A DNA stretch of 27,112 nt from DASPKO01 sp035628055. GTDB taxonomy: Bacteria > Planctomycetota > Phycisphaerae > Phycisphaerales > UBA1924. A model generated the notes under the pieces. The model saw only the letters and a list, made by a program, of their open reading frames with translations. It searched no databases and was not told the DNA's origin. The position numbers and the translations under genes are program-made. Below, in pieces: positions 16,705 through 24,880 of the stretch. Position 1 is the stretch's first letter. Every line of letters starts with the position of its first letter. The DNA lies in the NCBI GenBank assembly GCA_035628055.1, contig DASPKO010000193.1, positions 1-27,112 of the forward strand, given 5' to 3'.

Positions 16705-17664
16705 ATGCGCGAGTCGGACCTGCTCGAACGGATCTTTCGGCGCGCCCTCACAGCGGGAGCGGGCGCCGGGGGTCGCGTCGAGGTTGGCCCGGGCGACGAT
16801 TGCGCCGTGCTGGCCCCCGGCGCGCCCGCCGAGCGTCTGCTCGTCACCGTCGATCAGCTCGTGGAGGGCCGGCACGTCCTGCCGGGCGACGCGACCCCGG
16901 TCCGGCTCGTGGCCCGCAAGGCCCTGGCGCGGAGCCTGAGCGACATCGCCGCGATGGGGGGCACGCCCCGCTGGGCGCTCGCGGCCGCCGCCCTGCCGGA
17001 GCGCTACCCGCACGCCGCGGAGCTCTTCGACGCCCTGCACGACTGGGGGACGCACTGGGAGTGTCCGCTGATAGGCGGGGACATTTCCGCCCTTCCCGCG
17101 GGGGCCCCGCTCACCCTGAGTGTGACAGTCGGCGGCACGGCGCACCCGTCCCGCGGGCCGGTCCTCCGGTCCGGGGCGCGCCCCGGCGATGGCGTCTACG
17201 TCACCGGAACCCTGGGCGGATCGTTCGGAGCCGGTGGCCTGGGCAAGCACCTCCGGTTTGAGCCCCGCCTCGTCGAGGCCGCCTGGCTCTGCGATCATTT
17301 CGGGAGCGACCTGCACGCCATGCTGGACACCTCCGACGGCCTCGGCCGCGACGCCGCGCGGGTCGCGCGGGCCTCGCGCGTCCGGATGGTCCTGGACCCG
17401 GCCCGCTTCCCCCTGTCGGAGCACGCCTCCGGCTGGCGCGCGGCCGCCAGCGATGGCGAGGACTACGAGCTGCTCTTGACCGTGACCGGCACGCGCGACG
17501 TGCCGGCCGCTTGTCCGGCGACCGGCACGCCGCTCACGCGCATCGGGGCGGTCGAGATGGGTTCGGGGTGCGTGCTCCGGGCACCCGGCGGCGGCCCCGA
17601 CGTTGACGCGGGCGAGATGGGCTGGGACCCTGCGCTCGGCGGAGCCGGGGACACTGCGCCGTGA
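16705..17664 (+). CDS. thiL: Thiamine-monophosphate kinase ThiL
   Basis: ThiL uses ATP to convert thiamine phosphate to thiamine diphosphate, the last step of cofactor synthesis. The 319-residue product is close to the usual 320-330. It starts with ESDLLERIF, followed by the metal and ATP-binding GPGDDCAVL (about 29-37), TVDQLVEGRHV, ARKALARSLSDIAAMGG and GGDIS. The C-terminal half has HAMLDTSDGLGRD and the SDGEDYELL signature near residue 250. The frame is open to a GTG at 16681, but the ATG at 16705 fits both family alignment and promoter spacing. Its TGA overlaps the GTG of tsaE, so the two are likely co-translated. Confidence 0.95.
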   Translation: MRESDLLERIFRRALTAGAGAGGRVEVGPGDDCAVLAPGAPAERLLVTVDQLVEGRHVLPGDATPVRLVARKALARSLSDIAAMGGTPRWALAAAALPERYPHAAELFDALHDWGTHWECPLIGGDISALPAGAPLTLSVTVGGTAHPSRGPVLRSGARPGDGVYVTGTLGGSFGAGGLGKHLRFEPRLVEAAWLCDHFGSDLHAMLDTSDGLGRDAARVARASRVRMVLDPARFPLSEHASGWRAAASDGEDYELLLTVTGTRDVPAACPATGTPLTRIGAVEMGSGCVLRAPGGGPDVDAGEMGWDPALGGAGDTAP

Positions 17665-18386
17665 GCATCGTCATCGTCCGGGTCATGACGCACGCCGAGG
17701 AGCAGACCGAACGCCTCGGGGCGGCGCTGGGACGGCTGGTGGAGCCCGGGGAGCTTCTGGCCCTGCACGGCGAACTGGGCGTTGGGAAGACCCGGCTGGT
17801 CCGCGGGCTCGCCCTGGGGCTCGGGCTGGATCCCGGCGAGGTGAGCAGCCCGACCTTCGTGCTGGCGCACCAGCACGCCGTGGGTGCGCGCGGCATCGGG
17901 CTGGCGCACCTGGACGCGTACCGCCTGCATGGGGCCGACGAGCTGGAGAGCCTCGGCCTGGACCGGCTGATGACACCGCGCGCCGTGATCGCCGTGGAGT
18001 GGCCGGAGCGCGTCGAGGGGGCCATTCTGGCGCGCGGCGACGCCCGCCGCGCCGACATCTTCCTCGAGCACACCGGGGCCGAGCGGCGGCTCATTCGCCT
18101 GGAGGTGCCGCGCGGCTGGCGCGGCCGGCCCGGGTGGGACGACCTGGCCGGGTTGGGGCGCGCCGAGCCCGACCACGGTGAGCGCGACGCCGGCGCGGGC
18201 CCGGCGCGTTGTCCCGTCTCCGGCCGCCCCGTGGCGCCCGACAGTCCGACCTTTCCCTTCTTCGACGAGCGCTGCCGGATGGCCGACCTCGGACGCTGGA
18301 TGACCGAGACCTACATGCTCGGGCGCGACCTCACCGAGGACGATGCCGCCGATCCCGATCTGCCCGACGGCGCCCCGGAGCCGTGA
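17661..18386 (+). CDS. tsaE: TsaE ATPase fused to a degenerate YacG-like domain
   Basis: TsaE is the ATPase of the machinery that makes N6-threonylcarbamoyladenosine (t6A37) in tRNAs. Residues 1 to about 150 match TsaE: Walker A GELGVGKT (37-44), SSPTFVLAHQH, HLDAYRLHGADEL and VIAVEWPERVE. TsaE usually stops there, but this product runs to 241. Residues about 183-225 resemble YacG, the small zinc protein that inhibits DNA gyrase: RCPVSG...FPFFDERCRMADLGRW, then a tail RDLTEDDAADPD similar to that of YacG. By alignment to E. coli YacG, two of the four zinc cysteines are retained (C184, C205) and two are replaced (S187, F201). The linker (150-182) is low complexity. The GTG start overlaps the thiL stop. 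Confidence 0.9.
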   Translation: MSIVIVRVMTHAEEQTERLGAALGRLVEPGELLALHGELGVGKTRLVRGLALGLGLDPGEVSSPTFVLAHQHAVGARGIGLAHLDAYRLHGADELESLGLDRLMTPRAVIAVEWPERVEGAILARGDARRADIFLEHTGAERRLIRLEVPRGWRGRPGWDDLAGLGRAEPDHGERDAGAGPARCPVSGRPVAPDSPTFPFFDERCRMADLGRWMTETYMLGRDLTEDDAADPDLPDGAPEP

Positions 18387-18485
18387 GCCCGGCAACTGCC
18401 CCGGCGCCCGCTGCGTAGGGCCCTGCCGAGGCGCGGCGTGGCCGCCGGCGCTGCGGGGCGGGCCGGACCCCTGTAGGATGCGCCG
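18387..18485 (+). promoter_or_regulatory. Intergenic region with -10 element placing the exbB-like start codon at +1
   Basis: TAGGAT at 18474-18479 is followed by six bases (GCGCCG) and the ATG at 18486, another predicted leaderless start. CTGCGG at 18451-18456 lies at -35 distance but is a poor match. The rest of the gap is GC-rich with no clear terminator for the preceding gene. Confidence 0.55.
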
Positions 18486-19406
18486 ATGAACGACCGTCGA
18501 GCGGGTGGTGGGTTGGCCCCGAGGTTGGTCCGCCTTGGCGGGATCCTCATGTGCCTGTTTCTGCTGGGCGGGCCCGCGCTCGCCCAGCCGGTCGGCGCCG
18601 GGGCGCCGGGGGCAACCGCCCCGGCGCCGGGCGCTCCGGCCGCCGGCGCGCCCGCGGCCGACATCACCCTCTGGGGCCTCTTCCGCGAGTCGTTCGACTT
18701 CTTCACCGTTCTGCTCGTGCTCGGCTCCCTGGTCGCCTGGACGGTGATCATCATGGCGGTGATCGACGTGCGCCGCAAGAACATCATCCCCGAGGAGAGC
18801 GAGCAGATCATCCGCAAGCTCGCCAAGGGGGGCCTCTGGTCGGACCTGCGGCAGTTCGTGCGCGAGGACGACGCCTTCGTCAGCCGCGTGATGCGGGCCG
18901 CCATCGAAGCGCCCGTCGACGACAAGGAGGCCGTGCGCGAGGCCGCGGAGCTCTCCGCCTCGGAGGAGGTCGCCGGCTGGTTCCGCAAGATCGAGCCCCT
19001 GAACGTGATCGGGAATCTCGGCCCCCTGCTCGGGCTGGCGGGCACCGTCTACGGGATGGTGATCGCGTTCGCGGCCCTGGGTCAGGCCGGCGGCCAGGCG
19101 ACTCCGGCCGGCCTCTCGGTGGGCATCTCCAAGGCGCTCTTCCACACGCTCCTGGGGCTCCTGCTGGCCCTGCCGGCCCTGGCGGTCTTCGGGCACTACC
19201 GTTCCGTGATCGACCGTCTCTGCACCCGCGCCATGGTCATCTCCGCCGAGCTGGTCGAGATGCTCCCCACCGAGGCCCGCACGCGCCGCGGCGACGCTCC
19301 CGCCCCCGGGGTGCGCCCCGCGGCCGGCGCCGTCCGTTCCCCGGCTGGGTCCCCGCTCCCGCCGGGGCCCATGGGTCCCCCGTCTCCCGCGGCGCGGAAC
19401 CCGTAG
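18486..19406 (+). CDS. MotA/TolQ/ExbB-type proton channel protein with signal peptide
   Basis: The 306-residue product starts with a likely signal peptide (cut ALA|Q near residue 33) and a Gly/Ala/Pro-rich linker (34-59). The ExbB/TolQ core follows, with three membrane helices at about 72-96, 174-197 and 213-238. The second and third carry the family sequence LNVIGNLGPLLGLAGTVYGMV and GISKALFHTLLGLLLALPA. This family forms pentamers that, with an ExbD/TolR dimer, convert proton flow into mechanical work across the envelope. The C-terminal 50 residues are Pro/Ala-rich. Two ExbD-type genes follow directly, so it heads a three-gene operon. No TonB, TolA or PAL gene lies in the window, so the driven process is unknown. 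Confidence 0.92.
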   Translation: MNDRRAGGGLAPRLVRLGGILMCLFLLGGPALAQPVGAGAPGATAPAPGAPAAGAPAADITLWGLFRESFDFFTVLLVLGSLVAWTVIIMAVIDVRRKNIIPEESEQIIRKLAKGGLWSDLRQFVREDDAFVSRVMRAAIEAPVDDKEAVREAAELSASEEVAGWFRKIEPLNVIGNLGPLLGLAGTVYGMVIAFAALGQAGGQATPAGLSVGISKALFHTLLGLLLALPALAVFGHYRSVIDRLCTRAMVISAELVEMLPTEARTRRGDAPAPGVRPAAGAVRSPAGSPLPPGPMGPPSPAARNP

Positions 19407-19409
19407 CCC

Positions 19410-19856
19410 ATGATCCGGTCGCGCCGCATCCGCCGCGAGCATTCCTTCGAGGCGATCAACGTCACCCCGCTCATCGACGTGGTGATGGTGCTGATCATCT
19501 TCTTCCTGATCGTCGGGCGCCTGGCCGACGACCCCGCGCAGGGGCTGCGGCTGCCGGGGTCGAAGGTGGGGCAGCTCGAGCCGGGAAAGTCGGTGCTGGT
19601 GGTCACGATCCTGCGCGAGCCCTCGGGGGCCCAGTGGGTCGCGGGCGCGGCGCGCGTGCTGGTCGAGAGCCAGGACATGCCCGGGGCCGAGCCCCTCGAA
19701 GCGCTCGTCCGCGCGCGCCTGGCCGAGGCCCCCGGGACCACGGTGCAGGTGCGTGCGGACCGCGACCTCCCTTATGGCTCCATCGAGCCGGTCCTTCGCG
19801 CTCTCGGGCGCGCCGGCGCCCGCAGCGTGCGCCTGGCGACGGAGCGGCTCTCATGA
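19410..19856 (+). CDS. ExbD/TolR-type biopolymer transport protein (first copy)
   Basis: The 148-residue product has a basic N-terminus, then NVTPLIDVVMVLIIFFLIVG (about 15-34), the single ExbD helix with its proton-carrying Asp (PLID). The rest is the periplasmic domain, ending with VRADRDLPYGSIEPVLRALGRAG, the usual ExbD strand-helix end. It starts three bases after the stop of the exbB-like gene, without a visible Shine-Dalgarno site, and its stop overlaps the start of the second copy (ATGA). Confidence 0.93.
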   Translation: MIRSRRIRREHSFEAINVTPLIDVVMVLIIFFLIVGRLADDPAQGLRLPGSKVGQLEPGKSVLVVTILREPSGAQWVAGAARVLVESQDMPGAEPLEALVRARLAEAPGTTVQVRADRDLPYGSIEPVLRALGRAGARSVRLATERLS

Positions 19857-20404
19857 TGTCCGACGGGCCCCCGGCCCCGCCGGCGGGACCGGACGAGGCC
19901 GCGGCGGCGCGCCCGGCCTCGCGGCGCCGCCGGAGCGGCGGGGGCTTCCGCCGGCGCGATGCCCTGCACGGCTGGACCATGCACTTCGGGCCCAACATGA
20001 CCCCGATGGTCGACGTGGTCATGGTGATCCTGATCTTCTTCATGGCCAGCGCCGCGTTCATGGGGAGCGATTGGTTCCTGCAGACGGCCCTGCCGACGCT
20101 CCCGGGATCGACCGCCTCGCGCCCGCGCGACCCGTTGGAGCTGCCCCCGGTCCACCTGAACGCCGCCCTCGACGTCGCCGAGGACGGTCAGACCGTGGTG
20201 ACATTCCTGGAGCTCCAGCGGGTTCCCCTGGAGCGGTTCCTGGAGCGCATGGGCCGGTTCCCCCGTGGGCCCGAGACCGCCGCGATGCAACTGCTCGTGA
20301 CGCCCACGCAGCGCGTCCCCTACCGCGACGTGGTGCGGGTGCACGAGGCCGCCGAGGCCGCGGGCATCTACAAGGTGCAGCTCGGCGTCAGCCGCGGGCA
20401 CTGA
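19853..20404 (+). CDS. ExbD/TolR-type biopolymer transport protein (second copy)
   Basis: The 183-residue product starts with a 40-residue Pro/Ala/Arg-rich cytoplasmic tail, then NMTPMVDVVMVILIFFMASA (about 48-67), the ExbD helix with the conserved Asp. The periplasmic part ends TPTQRVPYRDVVRVHEAAEAAGI, which aligns with the end of the first copy. The two copies differ in tail length and domain sequence, so they are diverged paralogues that may form a heterodimer in the channel pore. The ATG at 19853 overlaps the preceding TGA; a second ATG follows at 19856. The gene ends 30 bases from the convergent pilus operon. Confidence 0.92.
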   Translation: MMSDGPPAPPAGPDEAAAARPASRRRRSGGGFRRRDALHGWTMHFGPNMTPMVDVVMVILIFFMASAAFMGSDWFLQTALPTLPGSTASRPRDPLELPPVHLNAALDVAEDGQTVVTFLELQRVPLERFLERMGRFPRGPETAAMQLLVTPTQRVPYRDVVRVHEAAEAAGIYKVQLGVSRGH

Positions 20405-20410
20405 GCGGGG

Positions 20411-20422
20411 CCGGCGCGCCGG
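20411..20422. repeat. Perfect palindrome between convergent operons
   Basis: CCGGCGCGCCGG is a 12-base perfect palindrome in the 30-base gap between the convergent exbD copy and the pilW-like gene. It could act as a bidirectional hairpin, but no T tract follows on either strand. Confidence 0.35.
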
Positions 20423-20434
20423 GCGCGGGGCGAC

Positions 20435-21172
20435 TCAGTCGAGCTGGCGCGGCGTCGTCGAGGCGACCAGGCGGATGACCGGGACTTCGAAGCGCGCCCC
20501 GACCATCACGTTCGTGCGCACGTTCCCGGCCTCGTCCACCGACTCGACGTGCAGTTGCCCGCTCTCGTCGGCCACGATCACCTCCTCGCCCCGGGGCCGA
20601 ACGGTCAGGTCCATCGTCGCGCGGCGCAGCGTCGGGCCCGGGAGGTACTCGAGCGTGAAGGAGAGGTCCAGGACTCCGTCGAGCAGCGGCTGCTCGGTGG
20701 TCGTCGTCCCCGTCGGCGTCGTGCGCTCGACGACCATCCAGAGGATGTAGGGCCCGCGCCGCAGGTACGAGGCCCCCGAGCCGACCGCGATCACCTCGGC
20801 GGGGCGCCGCTCGAGGCGGGTCACCTGGCGCACCCCCGCGGCCTCATCCTCGAAGGAGACGAACTCGACGCGGTCGTAGATGCCGGGGTTCTGCGCGGCG
20901 TCGAGCACGTCCGCCGGGTAGGGCCCGAACTCCTTGCCCGTGCGCAGCATCGCCAGCACGCGGTGCACGACCAGGCGGGAGACGAGCTGGTCCGAGGCCG
21001 ATTCGCTCGTGGCCTTGTAGGCCTTGTACGAGACGTCCAGGGCGCTCAGCGTCGCGGTGAGCAGGAGCGAGGTGATCGTGAGGGCCACGAGCATCTCGAC
21101 GATGCTGAAGCCCCCGCGCCCCCCGGCCCGCCGGGACGGCCGGGCGCCCGCGCTCGGAAGCGGGCGACGCAT
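20435..21172 (-). CDS. PilW/GspJ-like minor pseudopilin
   Basis: The 245-residue product starts with a basic leader and the prepilin motif GG|FSIVEMLVALTI (cleavage after Gly, Glu at +5), followed by a hydrophobic helix. The body is strand-rich, with LERRPAEVIAVGSG and LDLSFTLEYLPG, and suits a minor pilin of the PilW or GspJ class. Such proteins help prime pilus assembly at the tip. Its ATG shares one base with the TGA of the upstream pilX-like gene (TGATG), so the two are coupled. It is the last gene of the pilus operon. Confidence 0.82.
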   Translation of the reverse strand: MRRPLPSAGARPSRRAGGRGGFSIVEMLVALTITSLLLTATLSALDVSYKAYKATSESASDQLVSRLVVHRVLAMLRTGKEFGPYPADVLDAAQNPGIYDRVEFVSFEDEAAGVRQVTRLERRPAEVIAVGSGASYLRRGPYILWMVVERTTPTGTTTTEQPLLDGVLDLSFTLEYLPGPTLRRATMDLTVRPRGEEVIVADESGQLHVESVDEAGNVRTNVMVGARFEVPVIRLVASTTPRQLD

Positions 21173-24069
21173 CAGTGGCCCTCCCGGTACGTCCCGCGCG
21201 CCGGCACCGCGCTCAGCGGGAGCATGATCCCGTCGGGCATCGGCCGGTCGGGGTCCCAGTTGAGGACCACGCGTCCGTAGCCGTAGAACGGGATCGGGGT
21301 CGCGCCCGCGTCGAGCTGGGCCTGCGTTGGGGTCTGGTCGTGATTAAGGTCGGCGATGCCGTCGCTGTCCAGGTCCCACCCGACGATGCGCTGCCCGTTG
21401 TGGACGGTCAGCGTCTCGGGGTCGAGGGCCTCGCCGTCCTCGTGCTCGGGGCCGAAGTACCCGATCGTCGCGTTGAAGCTGGCCGGGTTGCCGACGGGGT
21501 TGCCGAGGTACTCGAGCGGCCCCTCCCCCGCGGTGGGTGCGAAGGTCAGCAGGAGGGTTCCGTCGACCTGCGTGTTGCCGCGGATGTCCATCACGCCCGC
21601 GACGATGAGACCCTGGAGGTGCACGTGGTGGGGGTCGGGCCCGCCGGGGAACGTGTCGGTCGGGCTGTTGAAGCTTCCGATGTCCACCGAGTAGTTCGGG
21701 ACCATGATGGAGGTCTTGCGGATCTCCTCGAGGTCCGCGGGGTCGGGATTGAGCAGCGGGTTGGCCGGCTCGACGGGGTGCGCCTCGGCGAAGCGCGTGC
21801 TGCCGGTGAACTGCAGCTTGTTGCGGACGTGCGTGTACTGCGTGGGGGTGTCGCTGACCAGGGTCCCGACGATCAGGCAGTCGTGGAACCGGAGGTTGTT
21901 GGAGTAGAGCTTGGTGCTGCGCTCGGCGCCGGTGCGCACCTGGCCGTCGATGGTCGGGGGATCGGGGAAGTCGTCGTAGTTCGCCGGACCGTCCATGGGG
22001 TCGCCCGTGACCCACCTGGGAAAGTCGCTCTTGTCCAGCGGGTCGGTGATGGGAACCGGCAGGCCCTGCGCGGGGCTCCAGGTCATCTTCCCGTAGAGCG
22101 TCCAGTTCGGGTGGGTGTTGTCGGTGTACGAGCGGATGTAGGTGACGCCCACGAAGGTGCAGTTGATGAACAGGGCGTTGGTCCCGGCGGGGATCTGCAC
22201 GTTCGAGAAGACCATGTTCTCGTAGCGGGGGCGGATGTACCAGTCGGAGAAGGCGGGCGAGTTGAAGGGCATCTTCTCGTAGAGGTGGCGGCCGGTCCGC
22301 CCGAAGACGTAGGCGTCGTCGAGGTCGGCGCGCCAGTAGCGGGCCTCGCCCGGATTGGCGCTGTCCTCGACGTACTGCGGCAGCGTCGCCGCGTCGACGC
22401 CGAGCTGTGCGGCCACCTGGGCGGCGAACGACTGCCCGTCCGCCGCCTGGCGGAGCGGCGTCTGCGACTGCGTGAAGGTCTCGGCGCTGATGGACGGGAG
22501 CTGGCGCTCGGTCGCGGAGAAGACGACCGGGGGCTGCCCCGGCTCGGGCACGACCGGCCCGCGCACGTACTGCCGGTAGTCGCCCTGGGCCGTGGACCAG
22601 TCGGGCTCGGCGACGCGGAAGACCAGCCGCCCGCGCACCTTGGCGTAGCGGTCCTTGCGGTCGATGAACCCGTCCCGGTAGCCCAGCACGCGGTCGGAGT
22701 AGGTGCCGGTGGCGGGGTCGAAGTCGTTGAGCGGCTCTCCCGAGTCCCAGCGCCCGTTGGAGTTGTCGTCCCGGAATCCGTGCACGCCGTTGGCATTGCG
22801 GTCCGGCGCCGCCGAGTCCAGCAGGATCGCCAGGTCGTCGTCCCCGGTGAACTCGGCTGGGCTCCCGTCGGCGGGGGTGCCGGCGGTCAGGGCCGGCGAG
22901 AGCGTGACGCGCCCGTCGGCGTTGGTGTCGTAGTGGTTGATGAAGACGTCGAACTCGTCGGTGTACCCGTCGGCGGTGGCATCCCCGAAGGCGTTGTCCA
23001 CCTGCCCGTCGCCATCGAAGTCGTCGTCCGCGGGGATGCCCTGCCCCTCCAGGGCGTGGTTGACGCGCAGGCGGTTGTCGCCGTCGGCGTCGTACGCGGC
23101 CAGGTTGGCAAAGAGCGTCTCGAGCTTTGCGTCGAGCTGGGGGCTCAGGCCCAGGAAGTCGGAGCGGATCTCCAGCGGGTGCCCGTTGCGCTGCGCCACG
23201 TCCGTATAGAGCGCCCCGAGCTTCCCGGTCACCAGCACGTTCTTGCCGATCATGATCCGGCTCGGGCTGAGCACCGCGTGGTCCACGCGCTTGACCAGCT
23301 CGATGTCCTGCTGCACCACCCGGGTGACCGCCCGGTACGTCCCGTCGGCCGCGGCGGCATAGTGGAAGCTCGAGCCCAGCTCCGTCACGCTGCTGTACCC
23401 CGTCACGATCACCCGCACGCGGGCCTGGCCGGCCAGGGGCGCGTAGGTGACCTGGTACGCGGGAGGGCCGGCCCCCGGGGCGCCGCCCACGGCCTCAACC
23501 CCGACCGCCGGCGTGGTCACCCAGCCCGTCGAGCGGAACGTGGACAGGTCGGCCCCCGTGGGGGCGGAGTGGATCGTGGGCACGGCGGGAGCGCCGCTGA
23601 CCGCGACGAGATTCCCCTCGGCGGCGTGGGCGTTGGCCAGGGCCTCGGCGATGCCGGCGGGCAGGGCCGGCTCGCTGAACCCGCTCGGCGGCGCGTTCAC
23701 CTCCACTTGCCCGTCCGAGATCGAGGTCGTGCCGGTCCAGAGCCGCCAGGCAAAGTCCGCGTCGACGTCGCCGCGCTCGACGACGAAGCGCGAGGCGGCC
23801 TCGTGCAAGCGCGAACGGGCGACCGCCAGGCCGGTCTCGGCGGCCCCGAGCGCGCGCATCACGTGCAGGTGCGTCTGCGCAGTGCGGAGGTTGCCCTTGC
23901 TGACGATGGCCATCGCGGCCGCCAGTGAGCCGAACACGACGACGAACATCATCGCCAGCACGCTGGCGACGCCGCGGCGGCCCCGGGCGGGGCGGCGCCG
24001 CCGCGACGGGGCGCGGGGCGGGACCGGCGATGGGCACGGCGGCGGGATTCGGGACTTCGGCTGGCGCAT
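21172..24069 (-). CDS. Large PilX-like protein with EF-hand-like calcium loops
   Basis: The 965-residue product has a basic, Pro-rich leader and one membrane helix (about 34-56). The following RTAQTHLHVMRALGAAETGLAVARSRL matches the PilX N-terminal pattern, without the usual FTLIE motif. The remainder is a very large extracellular region. Between about 324 and 470 there are repeated D-x-[DN]-x-[DN]-[GN] loops (DADGDN, DFDGDG, DTNADG, DRNANG, DDNSNG), and one more, DLDSDG, lies near 895. These resemble EF-hand or dockerin loops and probably bind calcium. PilX proteins sit at the pilus tip and promote adhesion or aggregation. I chose the ATG at 24069; a GTG at 24093 would overlap the upstream gene. 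No Shine-Dalgarno site is visible. Confidence 0.82.
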   Translation of the reverse strand: MRQPKSRIPPPCPSPVPPRAPSRRRRPARGRRGVASVLAMMFVVVFGSLAAAMAIVSKGNLRTAQTHLHVMRALGAAETGLAVARSRLHEAASRFVVERGDVDADFAWRLWTGTTSISDGQVEVNAPPSGFSEPALPAGIAEALANAHAAEGNLVAVSGAPAVPTIHSAPTGADLSTFRSTGWVTTPAVGVEAVGGAPGAGPPAYQVTYAPLAGQARVRVIVTGYSSVTELGSSFHYAAAADGTYRAVTRVVQQDIELVKRVDHAVLSPSRIMIGKNVLVTGKLGALYTDVAQRNGHPLEIRSDFLGLSPQLDAKLETLFANLAAYDADGDNRLRVNHALEGQGIPADDDFDGDGQVDNAFGDATADGYTDEFDVFINHYDTNADGRVTLSPALTAGTPADGSPAEFTGDDDLAILLDSAAPDRNANGVHGFRDDNSNGRWDSGEPLNDFDPATGTYSDRVLGYRDGFIDRKDRYAKVRGRLVFRVAEPDWSTAQGDYRQYVRGPVVPEPGQPPVVFSATERQLPSISAETFTQSQTPLRQAADGQSFAAQVAAQLGVDAATLPQYVEDSANPGEARYWRADLDDAYVFGRTGRHLYEKMPFNSPAFSDWYIRPRYENMVFSNVQIPAGTNALFINCTFVGVTYIRSYTDNTHPNWTLYGKMTWSPAQGLPVPITDPLDKSDFPRWVTGDPMDGPANYDDFPDPPTIDGQVRTGAERSTKLYSNNLRFHDCLIVGTLVSDTPTQYTHVRNKLQFTGSTRFAEAHPVEPANPLLNPDPADLEEIRKTSIMVPNYSVDIGSFNSPTDTFPGGPDPHHVHLQGLIVAGVMDIRGNTQVDGTLLLTFAPTAGEGPLEYLGNPVGNPASFNATIGYFGPEHEDGEALDPETLTVHNGQRIVGWDLDSDGIADLNHDQTPTQAQLDAGATPIPFYGYGRVVLNWDPDRPMPDGIMLPLSAVPARGTYREGH

Positions 24070-24077
24070 AGGGCGGC

Positions 24078-24809
24078 TCACGGAACGATCCACACCACGC
24101 TGGCGATCGAGCGCGGCTCGGTGTCGAAGCGCCCCAGGTACCGCGTCTGCACGGTCACGCGGAGCGGGTACTGATCCACCGCGCGACCCTCGAACGTCCC
24201 CTGGGCGGGCTCGAAGTACGAGGCCGCGCGCGGGACCGAAGAGTTGAACGGGTCGAGCTTCTCGACCCGCACGTGCTGGCTCCAGCCCTGGAGGGGCACC
24301 GGCAGGCCCTCGGCGTCGAGCATGGCGCTCCCGCTCGCGAGGATCTCCGGGATCACGTTGCCGAAGGCGTCGACGGGCCCGGGGAGATCGTTGTCGGTGA
24401 TCGAGGGCGTGCCGTCGAAGCGGAAGACCAGCCCGTCGAAGTCATCGAGATCGTCCAGGTCGTCGACGCCGACCTCGCCGGGCTCGCGTCCCCAGCCGTG
24501 CAGCACGGTCCCGGCCCCGCCGTCGGCCAGGTAGAGCCCGGTGACCGGGTCGTGGCGCGCCAGCGGGCGGGTCATCTCGCGGATCTCGTTGGCGAGGTAG
24601 GTGCCGGTCGCCGCCTGGCTCGACCAGTCGTTGGTGCGGAGAAAGGTGTGCTGGGCCTCGACGATCGCCAGCACGCCCACGCCGATGATCACCGTGGTGA
24701 GCGCGGCCTCGATCAGCGTGAAGCCGCGGGCCGGCGCGGCGCGGGGCGCCGGGCGTGCGGCGGGGCCGCGGGCGCGTTCGGGGCGGGTGGGGAGGGGACG
24801 CATCGCCAT
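24078..24809 (-). CDS. PilV/GspI-like minor pseudopilin
   Basis: The 243-residue product has a basic leader and the prepilin motif RG|FTLIEAALTTVIIGVGVLAI, followed by the helix and EAQHTFLR, typical of PilV/GspI. The body contains an acidic run (VDDLDDLDDFDG) and ends RFDTEPRSIASVVWIVP. ATG codons at 24809 and 24803 are both possible and neither has a Shine-Dalgarno site. It starts 71 bases after the gspF stop and ends eight bases before the pilX-like ATG. Confidence 0.83.
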   Translation of the reverse strand: MAMRPLPTRPERARGPAARPAPRAAPARGFTLIEAALTTVIIGVGVLAIVEAQHTFLRTNDWSSQAATGTYLANEIREMTRPLARHDPVTGLYLADGGAGTVLHGWGREPGEVGVDDLDDLDDFDGLVFRFDGTPSITDNDLPGPVDAFGNVIPEILASGSAMLDAEGLPVPLQGWSQHVRVEKLDPFNSSVPRAASYFEPAQGTFEGRAVDQYPLRVTVQTRYLGRFDTEPRSIASVVWIVP

Positions 24810-24880
24810 GGGGAGACCGCACCGGGGCGCCGCGGGCGGGGGTCATCCGTGCCCGGGCGCGCCCGTGCCCTCTGGATCGG

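Noticed and set aside
21175..23928. A 917-codon plus-strand frame inside the pilX-like gene
   Set aside because: The opposite strand has a prepilin-like N-terminus, calcium loops and operon context. This frame gives a Val/Gly-rich translation without domains.
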